Below, in pieces: positions 1 through 8,567 of a stretch of DNA of 64,000 nt. The notes under the pieces are model-generated. The model saw nothing but the letters and a program-made list of their open reading frames with translations, was not told the origin of the DNA and did no database searches. The position numbers and the translations under genes are program-made. The first letter of the stretch is position 1. Each line of letters starts with the position of its first letter. Location of the stretch: positions 123,316 through 187,315 of the forward strand of contig JAAYVE010000021.1 of assembly GCA_012517315.1 (NCBI GenBank), given 5' to 3'. This DNA is from Deltaproteobacteria bacterium (GTDB lineage: Bacteria; Desulfobacterota; Syntrophobacteria; Syntrophobacterales; Syntrophobacteraceae).

Positions 1-1
1 G

Positions 2-790
2 GAATTCGAAGCCCTGGCCGGTCTAGGGGCGCGGGGAAAAGTGGGGGGGAAGAAGGTCTCGGTGGGCAGTCTTCGTCTCGTGGAAAAAGACGGGGTTGTT
101 CCCATGCCGCTGCGAGAGGAGGCGGAGAGAATCGCCTCGAGAGGAGCAACTGGTGTGTTCGTGGCTGTCGACGGTGAGGTCGTGGGTCTTATAGGCCTTT
201 CGGATTCCCTGAAGGAGTCGGCGGTTGCCGCCGTCTCCCGCCTTCGGGCCTTGCGGTTGAAGGTGGCCATGATCACGGGAGACCGGCGATCGGCCGCTGA
301 GAACATGGCGAGACAGGCGGGCATACGGCATGTGATGGCGGAAGTGATGCCGGAGGAAAAGTCCCGGGAGATCCGCCGCCTCCAGCAGGAAGGGGAGGTG
401 GTGGCCATGGTGGGTGACGGAATCAACGACGCCCCGGCCCTCGCCTCCGCCGATGTGGGCATCGCCATCGGCGCGGGAACCGATGTGGCGGTGGAAGCGA
501 GCGATATCACCCTCATCAAAGACGATCTCGTCCTCGTGGGATCGGCCATCCATCTTTCGGCCCTCACCATGAAGGTTATCCGACAGAACCTCTTCTGGGC
601 CTTCTTTTACAACAGTCTGGGCATTCCCGTCGCGGCGGGGGTTTTCTATCCGTTCCTGGGCATTCTTCTCAATCCCATGTTCGCCGCTGCGGCCATGGCC
701 ATGAGTTCCGTCTGCGTCGTTGGAAATGCATTGCGCCTGAGGCGCCTTTGGAGGCGCCAAAACAGACGCACCTCAGCCGATCCCGCCTAA
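2..790 (+). CDS. copA: Copper-translocating P-type ATPase, C-terminal part (5' truncated by window)
   Basis: The reading frame is open from base 2, so the N-terminal metal-binding domains, the CPC helix and the phosphorylation site lie outside the window. What remains is the end of the nucleotide-binding domain, the P-domain (MITGD, then GDGINDAPAL) and the last two membrane helices. The YN pair in the first of these (FFYNSLG) and the M-x2-SS motif in the last (MAMSSVCVVGNALRLR) are characteristic of Cu(I)-exporting P1B-1 ATPases rather than Zn/Cd or K pumps. The product would export Cu(I) from the cytoplasm at the cost of ATP. A basic tail follows the last helix. No cop regulator is visible downstream; the next gene is 195 bases away. 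Confidence 0.9.
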   Translation, partial: EFEALAGLGARGKVGGKKVSVGSLRLVEKDGVVPMPLREEAERIASRGATGVFVAVDGEVVGLIGLSDSLKESAVAAVSRLRALRLKVAMITGDRRSAAENMARQAGIRHVMAEVMPEEKSREIRRLQQEGEVVAMVGDGINDAPALASADVGIAIGAGTDVAVEASDITLIKDDLVLVGSAIHLSALTMKVIRQNLFWAFFYNSLGIPVAAGVFYPFLGILLNPMFAAAAMAMSSVCVVGNALRLRRLWRRQNRRTSADPA

Positions 791-922
791 AAAGACTTGG
801 AACGGTTGCTGTCGATGGTATAAGTGCTTAACGTCGCAATGATTGCGAATGTTCCTTGTGTGACGTAAGGCATGGGGAACAGGCCTCTCACTTGACTGTC
901 CAAGTTGTTGTGCGTCGCGAGG

Positions 923-938
923 GTTCCCAGTTGGGAAC
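923..938. promoter_or_regulatory. Perfect 16-bp palindrome upstream of rubredoxin (candidate operator)
   Basis: GTTCCCAGTTGGGAAC is fully self-complementary and lies 46 bases before the rubredoxin ATG. A TTGACT hexamer at 892-897 could be a -35 element, but I see no good -10 at the right distance. The location at the head of an oxidative-stress gene run suggests a repressor or activator site. The binding protein is unknown. Confidence 0.4.
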
Positions 939-984
939 ATGTCAATCAAGATCTAGTGAAACAACCAAGAAGGAGGATGGGTGT

Positions 985-1143
985 ATGGAACGTTGGGTTT
1001 GTCAGGTATGCGGGTACGTATACGATCCGTCCAAGGGGGATCCGGACAGCGGCATCGCCCCTGGAACGAAATTCGAGGACCTTCCGGAAGACTGGGTTTG
1101 TCCCATCTGCGGGGCGATGAAGAGCGATTTCGAAAAGGAATAG
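985..1143 (+). CDS. rub: Rubredoxin
   Basis: A 52-residue rubredoxin, the normal family length. It shows the two iron-binding knuckles CQVCGY and CPICGA plus the conserved aromatic and acidic spacer ([20 protein letters not shown]). The single mononuclear Fe(Cys)4 centre carries one electron in the cytoplasm. The start is set by AAGGAGG ending 9 bases upstream; the frame is open further 5' but has no ribosome site there. It lies directly before a rubrerythrin-like gene, and a flavodiiron oxygen reductase is encoded at 43.2-44.4 kb; both are known rubredoxin partners, so it probably feeds electrons to O2 or peroxide reduction. Confidence 0.95.
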   Translation: MERWVCQVCGYVYDPSKGDPDSGIAPGTKFEDLPEDWVCPICGAMKSDFEKE

Positions 1144-1199
1144 GGTCCCTCACATTACCAAACAGCCTTCAATGGGCTTTCCAGGCAGGAGCTTTCCAC

Positions 1200-1691
1200 A
1201 TGATGTTCAATTTCAATGCTGCAGAAGTATTCAAAGTGGGCGTGAAGATCGAGGAGAACGGCAAGGCTTTTTATGAGAAGGCCCTGAGGGTCGTTGACAA
1301 CCCAGAAATCAAGAAGCTTTTCGAAGAACTGGCCCTGGAAGAGGTGGGACACAAGAGGAAATTCGAAGAACTCCTTGCGCAACTGCCTCCCAGGGCAACG
1401 GAAGCCACCGTGTGGGACCCTCAAAACGAAACGGACCTCTACATCAAGATGATGGCCGATCAGCACGTGTTCGTGGGCGGTGAGAGCATCGAAACCCAGG
1501 TCTCCCGCTTGAGGGACGTGAAAGATGCCTTGAAGCTTGCCATCAATTTCGAAAAGGACTCGGTCATTTTCTTCCTGACGGTTCAGGACGCGACGGATGA
1601 AACCAAAGGCCGTGAATTCATCGGGCAACTGGTGAAAGAAGAGCAGGAACACCTGAGACGTCTGTCCCTCGAACTGAAGAAGCTGGGATAA
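1200..1691 (+). CDS. Rubrerythrin-like ferritin-fold diiron protein
   Basis: 163 residues forming a four-helix ferritin-like domain. Carboxylate and histidine ligand motifs recur in each helix pair: E-E-N-G-K-A-F-Y, EEVGHKRKFEEL, NFEKDSVIFF and KEEQEHLRRL. It has no C-terminal rubredoxin domain, unlike classical rubrerythrin; the separate rubredoxin 56 bases upstream may serve instead. The likely role is peroxide or oxygen detoxification at a diiron site. ATG codons at 1200 and 1203 are adjacent, and AGGAG at 1187-1191 fits either. The exact subfamily (erythrin, DUF2202-like or rubrerythrin) is not settled by eye. Confidence 0.8.
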   Translation: MMFNFNAAEVFKVGVKIEENGKAFYEKALRVVDNPEIKKLFEELALEEVGHKRKFEELLAQLPPRATEATVWDPQNETDLYIKMMADQHVFVGGESIETQVSRLRDVKDALKLAINFEKDSVIFFLTVQDATDETKGREFIGQLVKEEQEHLRRLSLELKKLG

Positions 1692-1896
1692 AAGACCCGC
1701 GGCCGATCGGGCGGCTCTTCGCGAGTCGCTCCGCCGGCATGGAGGGCAGAGCGGAGAGCCTGGGCCCGGTGGGAAATTACGGCCGGAGATGGTGCCACAG
1801 TTCCATCGATTGTGGGCGTCTTTACATAACGGTCCGTCGCGCCCCTTTTTCCAGGTTCAAACGATTCCAACTCGGTTGAGTCGAGGTTGCACTGCA

Positions 1897-2142
1897 ATGG
1901 AAAAAAAGGTGAAGATTTACACAACGCCAGGGTGTCACTACTGCCAGCAGGCAAAAGAGTACCTGACCGGGCGCGGCGTCGCGTTTGAGGCATTGGACGT
2001 CAGCCAGGACCGGGAGGCACTCAAGGAAATGAGGTCCATCACCGGCGGGGGCAGGAGCGTTCCCGTCATCGCCATCTGCGACCAGGTCATTCTGGGATTT
2101 GACCAGGAAGCCATCGAGAAGGCACTCAATTGCCTGCAATAG
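1897..2142 (+). CDS. Glutaredoxin-like thiol-disulfide protein
   Basis: 81 residues with a thioredoxin fold. The redox motif is C13-H-Y-C16 after a beta strand (VKIYTTPG); a cis-proline loop follows (RSVPVIAI), then a glycine-aspartate turn (GFDQEAIEKAL). The length matches single-domain glutaredoxins and the NrdH/Grx-like proteins common in anaerobes. It ends 30 bases before the glutaredoxin-thioredoxin reductase fusion and may be reduced by it. The ribosome site is weak (GAGG about 12 bases upstream), but homology-like sequence begins only at this ATG. Confidence 0.85.
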   Translation: MEKKVKIYTTPGCHYCQQAKEYLTGRGVAFEALDVSQDREALKEMRSITGGGRSVPVIAICDQVILGFDQEAIEKALNCLQ

Positions 2143-2172
2143 GGAAATTCACTATATCCGGAGGTCCCGCCG

Positions 2173-3357
2173 GTGGATGTCACTCTCTACAGTCTGGAAG
2201 CATGTCCCTTTTGTGAGAAGGCCAGGATCTTCCTACGGGAAAAGGGGATTCAGTTCGCTGAACTCAAGGTTGTCCCGGGATCTGCTTCGTGGGAGGAGAT
2301 GAAGGTCAAGACGGGAAGCGGGACCTTCCCCCAGATACTTGTAGGGGAGGAGTCCATCGGGGGGTACGCCGACCTGGTCGACCTGGAGGCAAGCGGAAAA
2401 CTCTACGAGAAGCTGGGCATCGCGGACAGAAAGAGCGACACGGTTCTCTACGACGACATCATCCTCGGCGCAGGTCCAGCGGGGCTCAGCGCGGCCATCT
2501 ATGCCATTCGTAAGCTTCTGAGGACGCTTATCATCAGCAAAGACGTCGGCGGGCAGGTGACCTGGACATCCGACGTGGATAATTACCTTGGGTTCAGCCA
2601 GGTCAACGCCGCCGAACTGGTCTCCAAGTTTGAAAGCCATGTGAAAAAGTTCGACGTGGAAACGATCATCGGCAGGAGTATCACCGCAGTGGATCCCACC
2701 GGTCGAGTGAAACGGGTCGTCGTCGACGACGGAAGGGTCTTTTACGGAAAGACTCTCATTGTGGCTACAGGAGGCGGCCACAAGCTCCTGGACATCCCGG
2801 GTGAAAAAGAGCTGCAGGCCAAGGGGGTCTCATACTGTTCTACCTGCGACGCTCCCCTATACGAAGACGCGGAAGTGGCGGTGATCGGCGGCGGCAATTC
2901 AGCCCTGGAAGCCGTGATTGACCTCATGAACATCGCCAGGCGCATCTACATCGTCTCCATTTCTCCCCTCCTGGGCGATCCCGTTTATCGGGATAAGGTG
3001 CTGGCATCGGAGAAGGTCATCGTGTTCCCTCAGCATCAACCCACGCGCATCCTTGGTGAGTCGTTCGTGGAGGGGATCGAGTTCCGCTGCCTAGTGACCG
3101 GTAAGGTGAAGACCCTCAACGTGGAAGGGGTTTTTGTGGAAATCGGGACCATGCCCAATTCAAGCCTCTTCATCGATACCCTGGCATCCAACAGAAACGG
3201 GGAGATCCTCGTGGATCTCGAGTGCCGAACGGGCGTGGCGGGTGTCTTCGCCTGTGGGGACGTGACCAACGTCCCCTTCAAACAGGTAGTGGTGGCGGTG
3301 GGGGAAGGTGCCAAAGCAGCCCTCTCGGCCTACAATTACCTCATCAACCAGAAGTGA
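2173..3357 (+). CDS. Glutaredoxin-thioredoxin reductase fusion flavoprotein
   Basis: 394 residues. Residues 1 to about 80 form a glutaredoxin domain (CPFC at 11-14, then TFPQILVG and GGYADL). From about residue 90 it is a low-molecular-weight thioredoxin reductase: FAD-binding GAGPAG, the redox pair C222-S-T-C225-D, an NADPH-binding GGGNSALE and the terminal FAD motif FACGDV. The fused glutaredoxin is a built-in substrate or electron relay. The start is GTG with GGAGG 8 bases upstream. It sits between a free glutaredoxin and a ferredoxin. The nucleotide-binding segment lacks the usual NADPH arginine pair in an obvious form (MNIARRIYIVS), so NADPH versus another donor is open. Confidence 0.88.
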   Translation: MDVTLYSLEACPFCEKARIFLREKGIQFAELKVVPGSASWEEMKVKTGSGTFPQILVGEESIGGYADLVDLEASGKLYEKLGIADRKSDTVLYDDIILGAGPAGLSAAIYAIRKLLRTLIISKDVGGQVTWTSDVDNYLGFSQVNAAELVSKFESHVKKFDVETIIGRSITAVDPTGRVKRVVVDDGRVFYGKTLIVATGGGHKLLDIPGEKELQAKGVSYCSTCDAPLYEDAEVAVIGGGNSALEAVIDLMNIARRIYIVSISPLLGDPVYRDKVLASEKVIVFPQHQPTRILGESFVEGIEFRCLVTGKVKTLNVEGVFVEIGTMPNSSLFIDTLASNRNGEILVDLECRTGVAGVFACGDVTNVPFKQVVVAVGEGAKAALSAYNYLINQK

Positions 3358-3481
3358 CGCGGAGTTTGCCGCTCATGGCCTCATGTTTCCCCACGACGGG
3401 GCTGGACGCCCCGGAAGGGATCGGGATCGGAGGGCTAAGAAGGGGGCTGCGCGACCACTGCCGCAGCAGGAGACACGGGAA

Positions 3482-3679
3482 ATGGCCGGAGTGCCTGAAG
3501 TGGATCTGAGCGAGTGCACTAGGTGTGACGCCTGCTGTGAGGTGTGCCCGGAAGTGTTTCGCATGAACGAGGCGGGATACATCGAGGTTCTGGATCTTAC
3601 CGAGTACCCTGAAGAGTGTGTCCAAGAAGCCATCCGCTACTGCCCGGCGGACTGCATCACCTGGCGGGAATCCCAATAG
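3482..3679 (+). CDS. Single-cluster [4Fe-4S] ferredoxin
   Basis: 65 residues with CTRCDACCEVCPEVF near the N terminus and CVQEAIRYCPADCI near the C terminus. This is the layout of Pyrococcus- or Desulfovibrio-type ferredoxins: three cluster cysteines in C-x2-C-x2-C, the fourth in the terminal CP, and two further cysteines placed as in the family's structural disulfide. The frame is open upstream, but AGGAG at 3468-3472 sets this ATG. It lies 124 bases after the thioredoxin reductase fusion. It probably donates electrons in the cytoplasm, perhaps to the reductase upstream, which is an inference from position only. Confidence 0.88.
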   Translation: MAGVPEVDLSECTRCDACCEVCPEVFRMNEAGYIEVLDLTEYPEECVQEAIRYCPADCITWRESQ

Positions 3680-3696
3680 TGGGTTGCGGGGGGATT

Positions 3697-4419
3697 TTGA
3701 AGCAGAGAGCTTTCGGAACGGGAAAACTGCTGCGATTCGTGGAAGGGCTTCTCCGGGGAGATAATCCGGAGGACTGCATGAGAGAACTGGAGCGTTTTCC
3801 CCCTCGGCGCATCATCAATCCTCTTTTCGCGCTGCTCTACAGCACCGACGAATCCATCAAGTGGCGTGCGGTGACAGCGTTCGGCGCCGTGGCCGCGGGA
3901 ATGGCAAAGGAGGATCCGGAGGCGGCCCGAAATGTCATGCGCCGTCTCATCTGGAACCTCAACGATGAATCAGGGGGAATCGGCTGGGGATCCGCGGAGG
4001 CCATGGGGGAGACGATGGCCCGGGACGAGCGCATGACCGAAGAATTCTCCTGCATTCTCCACTCGTATATCAGCGAACAAGGAAACAAGCTGGAAAACGC
4101 GATGCTGGAGCGCGGGGTTCTCTGGGGGTTGGGAAGGCTCGCCCAGGCGAGACCGGCTGAGGTTGAGAAATGGATCGATGACCTGGTACCCTATCTTTCC
4201 TCCCAGGATCCCGTCCATCGGGGGTTTGCTGCCTGGACCCTGGGTTTTCTCGACACTTCGGGAGTTGTGGAGTCATTGAAACCCCTTCTGGGAGATCCAC
4301 ATCGGATCCTTCTGTATGACAATGGGGAGTTGACGGATATCGGCGTCCATGAACTGGCCGCAAGGGCCCTTGCTTCCCTTAGGAGACCGCTTGACGGTGC
4401 AAAGATCGATCAACCTTAA
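3697..4419 (+). CDS. HEAT-repeat protein, DVU0298-like
   Basis: About 240 residues, almost entirely helical, with successive HEAT-like helix pairs (for example STDESIKWRAVTAFGAVAAGMA, DESGGIGWGSAEAMGETMA and DPVHRGFAAWTLGFLD). The pattern resembles the small HEAT-repeat family of sulfate reducers typified by DVU0298; the function is unknown and binding of a protein partner is the usual guess. The start is uncertain: TTG at 3697 follows a GGGGGGA run closely, while a GTG at 3679 overlaps the ferredoxin stop. Either way it is translationally linked to the ferredoxin gene. Confidence 0.7.
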   Translation: MKQRAFGTGKLLRFVEGLLRGDNPEDCMRELERFPPRRIINPLFALLYSTDESIKWRAVTAFGAVAAGMAKEDPEAARNVMRRLIWNLNDESGGIGWGSAEAMGETMARDERMTEEFSCILHSYISEQGNKLENAMLERGVLWGLGRLAQARPAEVEKWIDDLVPYLSSQDPVHRGFAAWTLGFLDTSGVVESLKPLLGDPHRILLYDNGELTDIGVHELAARALASLRRPLDGAKIDQP

Positions 4420-4445
4420 CGCATGAAAGGGTGTGGGGACGAACC

Positions 4446-5360
4446 ATGAAGGTCTTCATCACTGGAGGAACGGGGTTCATGGGGACGTATCTCTCCCGGA
4501 AAATGGTGGAGCAGGGGCACCGGGTCACCGCCCTGATTCGTTCTTCCCGGAGCGCAGCGAAGTTGCCCCCCGGGGTCGATACCGTCCTGGGGGATCCCAA
4601 AGGGCCCGGTGAGTGGCAGAAAAAGGTGGCGGGGCACGATGTTGTCATCAATCTCGCGGGGGCGTCCATCTTCACGCACTGGACCCGAAAGACGCGTCAG
4701 TTGATCCTGGACAGCCGGGTTTTCACCACGCGGAACCTGGTGGACGCCCTGCTGGCAGCCGGAGAAAAACCATTGCTCCTCAGTGCTTCAGCGGTGGGTT
4801 ACTACGGAGGCAGAGAGGACGACCGAATCCTCGATGAATCCACCCCACCTGGGACAGATTTCCTGGGGGAAGTGGGCGTGAAGTGGGAGGCCGAGGCAAT
4901 GCGGGCGGAGAAGGGGGGTGTCCGTGTGGTTCTCTGCCGGCTTGGTATTGTCCTCGGGAAGGATGGGGGAGCCTTGCCCCGCATGATTCCCGCTTTCAGC
5001 AACTATGCGGGGAGCGCCCTTGGAAGCGGGAAACAGTGGTTTTCCTGGATTCATGAAGAGGATGTCTGTCGGATTTTTTTCTTCGCAATGGAAAACGAAG
5101 CGCTGAGCGGCCCCATCAACTGCACCGCGCCCTACCCCGTCACCAATGAAGAATTCACCCGCACCTTTGCCAAGGTGCTCCACAAGCCCCTCATTCTCCC
5201 TGCGGTACCGCGGTTCCTCCTTCGCGCCATCCTGGGGGAATTCGCCGATGTGATTCTCAAGGGGCAGAGGGCGTACCCTGCAAGACTCCTGGAAGCCGGC
5301 TTCCAGTTCCGATTCCCCACCCTTCGTGAGGCCCTGGAAAACCTGCTTATCGCAAGATGA
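4446..5360 (+). CDS. NAD(P)-dependent sugar epimerase-like protein (TIGR01777/YfcH family)
   Basis: 304 residues with an N-terminal Rossmann motif TGGTGFMG, the conserved NLAGASI strand, the SASAVGYYG active-site region (Ser and Tyr of extended short-chain dehydrogenases) and a C-terminal DUF1731-like segment (PAVPRFLLRAILGEFADVILKGQRAYP). The family is widespread but its substrate is unknown. It begins 26 bases after the HEAT gene and probably ends this transcription unit, because a minus-strand gene follows. Confidence 0.88.
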   Translation: MKVFITGGTGFMGTYLSRKMVEQGHRVTALIRSSRSAAKLPPGVDTVLGDPKGPGEWQKKVAGHDVVINLAGASIFTHWTRKTRQLILDSRVFTTRNLVDALLAAGEKPLLLSASAVGYYGGREDDRILDESTPPGTDFLGEVGVKWEAEAMRAEKGGVRVVLCRLGIVLGKDGGALPRMIPAFSNYAGSALGSGKQWFSWIHEEDVCRIFFFAMENEALSGPINCTAPYPVTNEEFTRTFAKVLHKPLILPAVPRFLLRAILGEFADVILKGQRAYPARLLEAGFQFRFPTLREALENLLIAR

Positions 5361-5599
5361 CCGCCTCGTGAGTTGATGGCGTCGCCGAGCGCCTACAGGC
5401 AGAGGCGCAAACGGGCCATAGGTGGGAAAGGGACGGCGAGTAAGGGAACGTCGGGTCTCTTGAGGGAATGCGGCGTTTTTCGCCATCCGGTTCGAAGGAG
5501 CGATCTCGTGGTAGTGGGGTGGGGTTCCTGTGATGCATTCGTCCTGCAGTGGGTGACCCGAGAGTGATGGGTATCCCGTGAGGAGCCCATGGCGTTTCT

Positions 5600-6460
5600 T
5601 CAAGGATCTTTGTTGAATGGGGATTCTTCCCGCCTCTTCACAAACTCATCCAGCCTGACCACCTTGGACGATTCTCCGAAAAAAGGTCTCCTGACCTGCC
5701 CCTTCTTGATGGATTCCAGCATTTCCATGAGGTCGTCGTTCTTCTGGATAGTCTCCTCGATGTCCTGCGTGCGCCTTTCCCATCGGGCTGTAAGGTGTCG
5801 GGTTTCGATGGTCAGGTTCAGCAGCTGCCCCAGAATGCCCAGAAGGCGGGCCATGAGCGATTCGTGCCGCCCGCTCAGGTAAAATGGATAGTGAGCCCAG
5901 AAAGCCAGGCAGTGAATGCCCGATTCATGGGCGGCGGTCATGATGGATGAATGAATGGCTCCCGGTCCCTGGTATTCCGTCCGGTGACACTGGAGGGCGT
6001 GAAGCTGATTGTAGGCCTTGATGTCTTGGCCCACCCCCGAAACGACGGTCTCCTCGTGGGTTATGTGGTCGTAGAGACCGCCCAGGAGATAGAGTTCCTC
6101 ACATTCCCAGCCGCGCAGGAGTTCCACCAGTTGGTCGACGAACGGGCGCCAGAAGATGGTGGGTTCCGGCCCGGCACCCAGTAGAATGGGAGGGGAGGTT
6201 TCCGGATTCATGATCCAGAAATGATAAACGGGCCATTTCAGATCCCGGATGCGACCGTGGTGCACGGTGATTCGGGGACGAGTGGATTCCGCGTGCCAGA
6301 AACCGTCCATGTCCCAATCCGCCAGCGGCTCGTGAGGTATGCCCCTCTTGAATTCCCCGAGGGTGTGCTCCACGATCCTTCCCGCGTCCGGCCAACCGGA
6401 AAAACCCAGCACCGCCCGCTTGACGGAAATGGACCTCGTGTTGAAATGTTTGACGTTCAT
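5600..6460 (-). CDS. PAC2-family protein (proteasome-assembly-chaperone-like fold)
   Basis: 286 residues. The first about 210 match the PAC2 pattern: an early FSGWPDAG, then ELYLLGGLYD, and GPGAIHSSIMTAAHESGI with AFWAHYPFYL. The last about 70 residues form a charged helix (ETIQKNDDLMEMLESIKKGQ), typical of bacterial and archaeal members with a C-terminal coiled coil. The bacterial function is unknown. It lies 158 bases downstream of the HAD gene on the same strand and converges with the epimerase gene. The 239-base gap on that side shows no hairpin with a T-run. Confidence 0.8.
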   Translation of the reverse strand: MNVKHFNTRSISVKRAVLGFSGWPDAGRIVEHTLGEFKRGIPHEPLADWDMDGFWHAESTRPRITVHHGRIRDLKWPVYHFWIMNPETSPPILLGAGPEPTIFWRPFVDQLVELLRGWECEELYLLGGLYDHITHEETVVSGVGQDIKAYNQLHALQCHRTEYQGPGAIHSSIMTAAHESGIHCLAFWAHYPFYLSGRHESLMARLLGILGQLLNLTIETRHLTARWERRTQDIEETIQKNDDLMEMLESIKKGQVRRPFFGESSKVVRLDEFVKRREESPFNKDP

Positions 6461-6618
6461 GTCCCAAGTCCGTCGGCCTGAAGGGAGACAATGTGTCTTG
6501 CGGGGTTACCGCTGACGCACGCGGCATGGGGACTGGCGACCATCGAATCCGTTGCGCCCAAAGAGCGCTGTGCCATGGTTGTCACTCTCCCCCATACGAT
6601 CCTTCAAGCAACTCCCCG

Positions 6619-7308
6619 TCAAACCAGTTTTTGTTCTGTGAGCACATGGAGAAGCTTTTCGCAGTCGGCGGCGATCCAGTCCGCTCCACTGCCCATGAGT
6701 TCCTCCTTGGAACTGTTCCCGGTGCAGACGCCAGCGGTGCGGGTTCCCGCATTGCGCCCCGTTTCGATGTCCATGGGATGATCACCGACCATGAGGGCTG
6801 TCTCTGCGGAAATGTCGAGCACTCCAAGGGCCCGCATAAGATGATCCGGATGTGGCTTCACGTGGTAAACGTGCTCCCGTGCGAGAAACACCGAGCAAAA
6901 CGCGTTCAGGTCAGGAAACACCTTTCCCACCGCCCGCTCGCAGTTGCGGGTGATGATGGCGACTTTGACACCCCGTTGCACAAGCGATCCGAGGACCCTC
7001 CTGGTAAAGGGGAAAAGCGCTCCACGATCTGCAGCCTTCAGTTCCAATGCCATTATAAGTGAAGATGCCTCCCGTTGAAATGCATTGGCGAGAAACGGGT
7101 CCATTTTTGCGATGCCCTCCCGAAGTTCTTCCAACCATTCAAGGGCGGGCGAACTCGGCGGAATAGGGGAAAAATGCAGATAATTCGCCGCAAGGCGCCC
7201 GATGGCCCGTTTCATTTCCCGGAAATCAATGTGTAACTCGGCCAGGGTGCCGTCGAAGTCAAAGACAATGGCCCGTATCTTTCCGTTTTTCATGCTTTGA
7301 CGCTCCAT
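6619..7308 (-). CDS. HAD-superfamily phosphatase
   Basis: 229 residues with all four HAD motifs: DFDGTLAEL (nucleophile and acid-base aspartates), IITRN, the lysine in VKPHPDH, and GDHPMD. A helical cap lies between motifs I and II, as in phosphoglycolate- or beta-phosphoglucomutase-like members. The substrate cannot be read from sequence. ATG at 7308 and ATG at 7293 both have GGAG-type sites; the upstream one is used here. It is transcribed divergently from the aminotransferase gene. Confidence 0.85.
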   Translation of the reverse strand: MERQSMKNGKIRAIVFDFDGTLAELHIDFREMKRAIGRLAANYLHFSPIPPSSPALEWLEELREGIAKMDPFLANAFQREASSLIMALELKAADRGALFPFTRRVLGSLVQRGVKVAIITRNCERAVGKVFPDLNAFCSVFLAREHVYHVKPHPDHLMRALGVLDISAETALMVGDHPMDIETGRNAGTRTAGVCTGNSSKEELMGSGADWIAADCEKLLHVLTEQKLV

Positions 7309-7517
7309 TCCTGCAGCTCCCGGTTTCCCGTCTTTTCCCTTGCAGAAGGGTCTTCCCTTGGCTATTGTGTTGCACTTCCAGCCGGTGTGTCGGGAAAGGC
7401 CATGTTAAGTGATTGTAGCCTTGGTGACAAGCTATCCCTGCGTGGTTATACAGCCACCGCCGAAGGTGTGAGGTGGAAACCCGGCGGATTGCCTCCGAGA
7501 GGCTGTTTTGTTCTTCG

Positions 7518-8552
7518 ATGAAGGGAATGGAAGGGCAAAAGGGAATGGAAGGAAGAGTGGTCCAATGGATAACGGAAACGGTCCCAAGGCTGAGTTTTGA
7601 TCAGGTGGTGGATCGGTTGACGGGTCTTAAGAAACCTTTTCACGTGAACTACCTGGCGATGTATTCCAGCTGGATTGGCGGGATCATCACGGACCCGGCT
7701 CTCATGATGGTCCCGCTGGACGACCATTTGGTCCACAGGGGCGACGGGATTTTTGAAGCATTCAAGTGCGTCCGTTCTGGCGTATATGCACTGCAGCGTC
7801 ACCTCGACCGCCTGGAGCGTTCGGCGATGGCCTTGGGATTGAAAAGCCCCGTGACCCGCACCCGAATGGAAGGGATCATCCTGGAGACCATACGAGCCGC
7901 CGGCGTCCAGGACTGCCTGGTCCGGCTGTTTCTCTCGAGAGGACCCGGAGGGTTCTCCACGGACCCCTACGAATGCCCCTCCTCTCAGCTTTACGTCATG
8001 GTGACGGTTTTCCATGAACCGCCTGCTTGGAAATACAAAAACGGTGTCCGGGTGCAAACCAGCCGTATCCCCATGAAGAGGGATTATTTTGCCAATATCA
8101 AGAGCTGCAACTATCTGCCCAATGTTCTCATGACCAAGGAAGCCCGGGATGCGGAAGTGGATTACACGGTCTCCCTTGACGAGAGGGGATACCTGGGGGA
8201 GGGTGCCACGGAGAACGTGGGCTTCATATCGGTCGAAGGGGAATTTGTCGTGCCCAGGTTTGACAGGATCCTGAGAGGCATCACCGTTTCCCGCATGATG
8301 GAGCTTGCGGTGGGGCTTTTGGAGTCCGGCGAGTTGATGGGTGTGCGCGAATCGGACATTTCCCTTCGGGAGGCTCGCGAGTCAAGAGAGATGATGTTGT
8401 TTGGCACCACCTTCGACGTGCTTCCCGTAATCGGTTTTGACGGACATCCCATAGGAGACGGACGCCCCGGCCCGCTGTTCAGGAGATTCCTGGCTCTTCT
8501 GAGGAAGGACACTGAAAAAGGGTCCCCGATGGTGACTCCGGTTTCCCATTGA
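7518..8552 (+). CDS. Class IV PLP aminotransferase (branched-chain, D-amino acid or ADC lyase type)
   Basis: About 344 residues. Fold-type IV signatures are present: HLVHRGDGIFEAFK, QRHLDRLERSA, the PLP lysine in NIKSCNYLPNVL, the GATENVGF cofactor-phosphate loop and the ILRGITVSRMMEL helix. The YEC-x-S and V-R-x-F-LSRG segments do not settle which transaminase it is. In-frame starts at 7518, 7527 and 7545 are all possible; 7545 has the best purine tract. Its end is 15 bases before gmhA, so it probably heads this long plus-strand run. Confidence 0.82.
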   Translation: MKGMEGQKGMEGRVVQWITETVPRLSFDQVVDRLTGLKKPFHVNYLAMYSSWIGGIITDPALMMVPLDDHLVHRGDGIFEAFKCVRSGVYALQRHLDRLERSAMALGLKSPVTRTRMEGIILETIRAAGVQDCLVRLFLSRGPGGFSTDPYECPSSQLYVMVTVFHEPPAWKYKNGVRVQTSRIPMKRDYFANIKSCNYLPNVLMTKEARDAEVDYTVSLDERGYLGEGATENVGFISVEGEFVVPRFDRILRGITVSRMMELAVGLLESGELMGVRESDISLREARESREMMLFGTTFDVLPVIGFDGHPIGDGRPGPLFRRFLALLRKDTEKGSPMVTPVSH

Positions 8553-8567
8553 AACGGAGGGGAGCGG

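Noticed and set aside
836..860. Fur/PerR-like box between copA and rubredoxin
   Set aside because: The AATGATTGCGAAT stretch only loosely resembles a Fur or PerR site; matches are too few.
1897..2142. Selenoprotein possibility for the glutaredoxin-like gene
   Set aside because: Related proteins can carry selenocysteine, but here both redox positions are normal cysteine codons and no in-frame UGA occurs.
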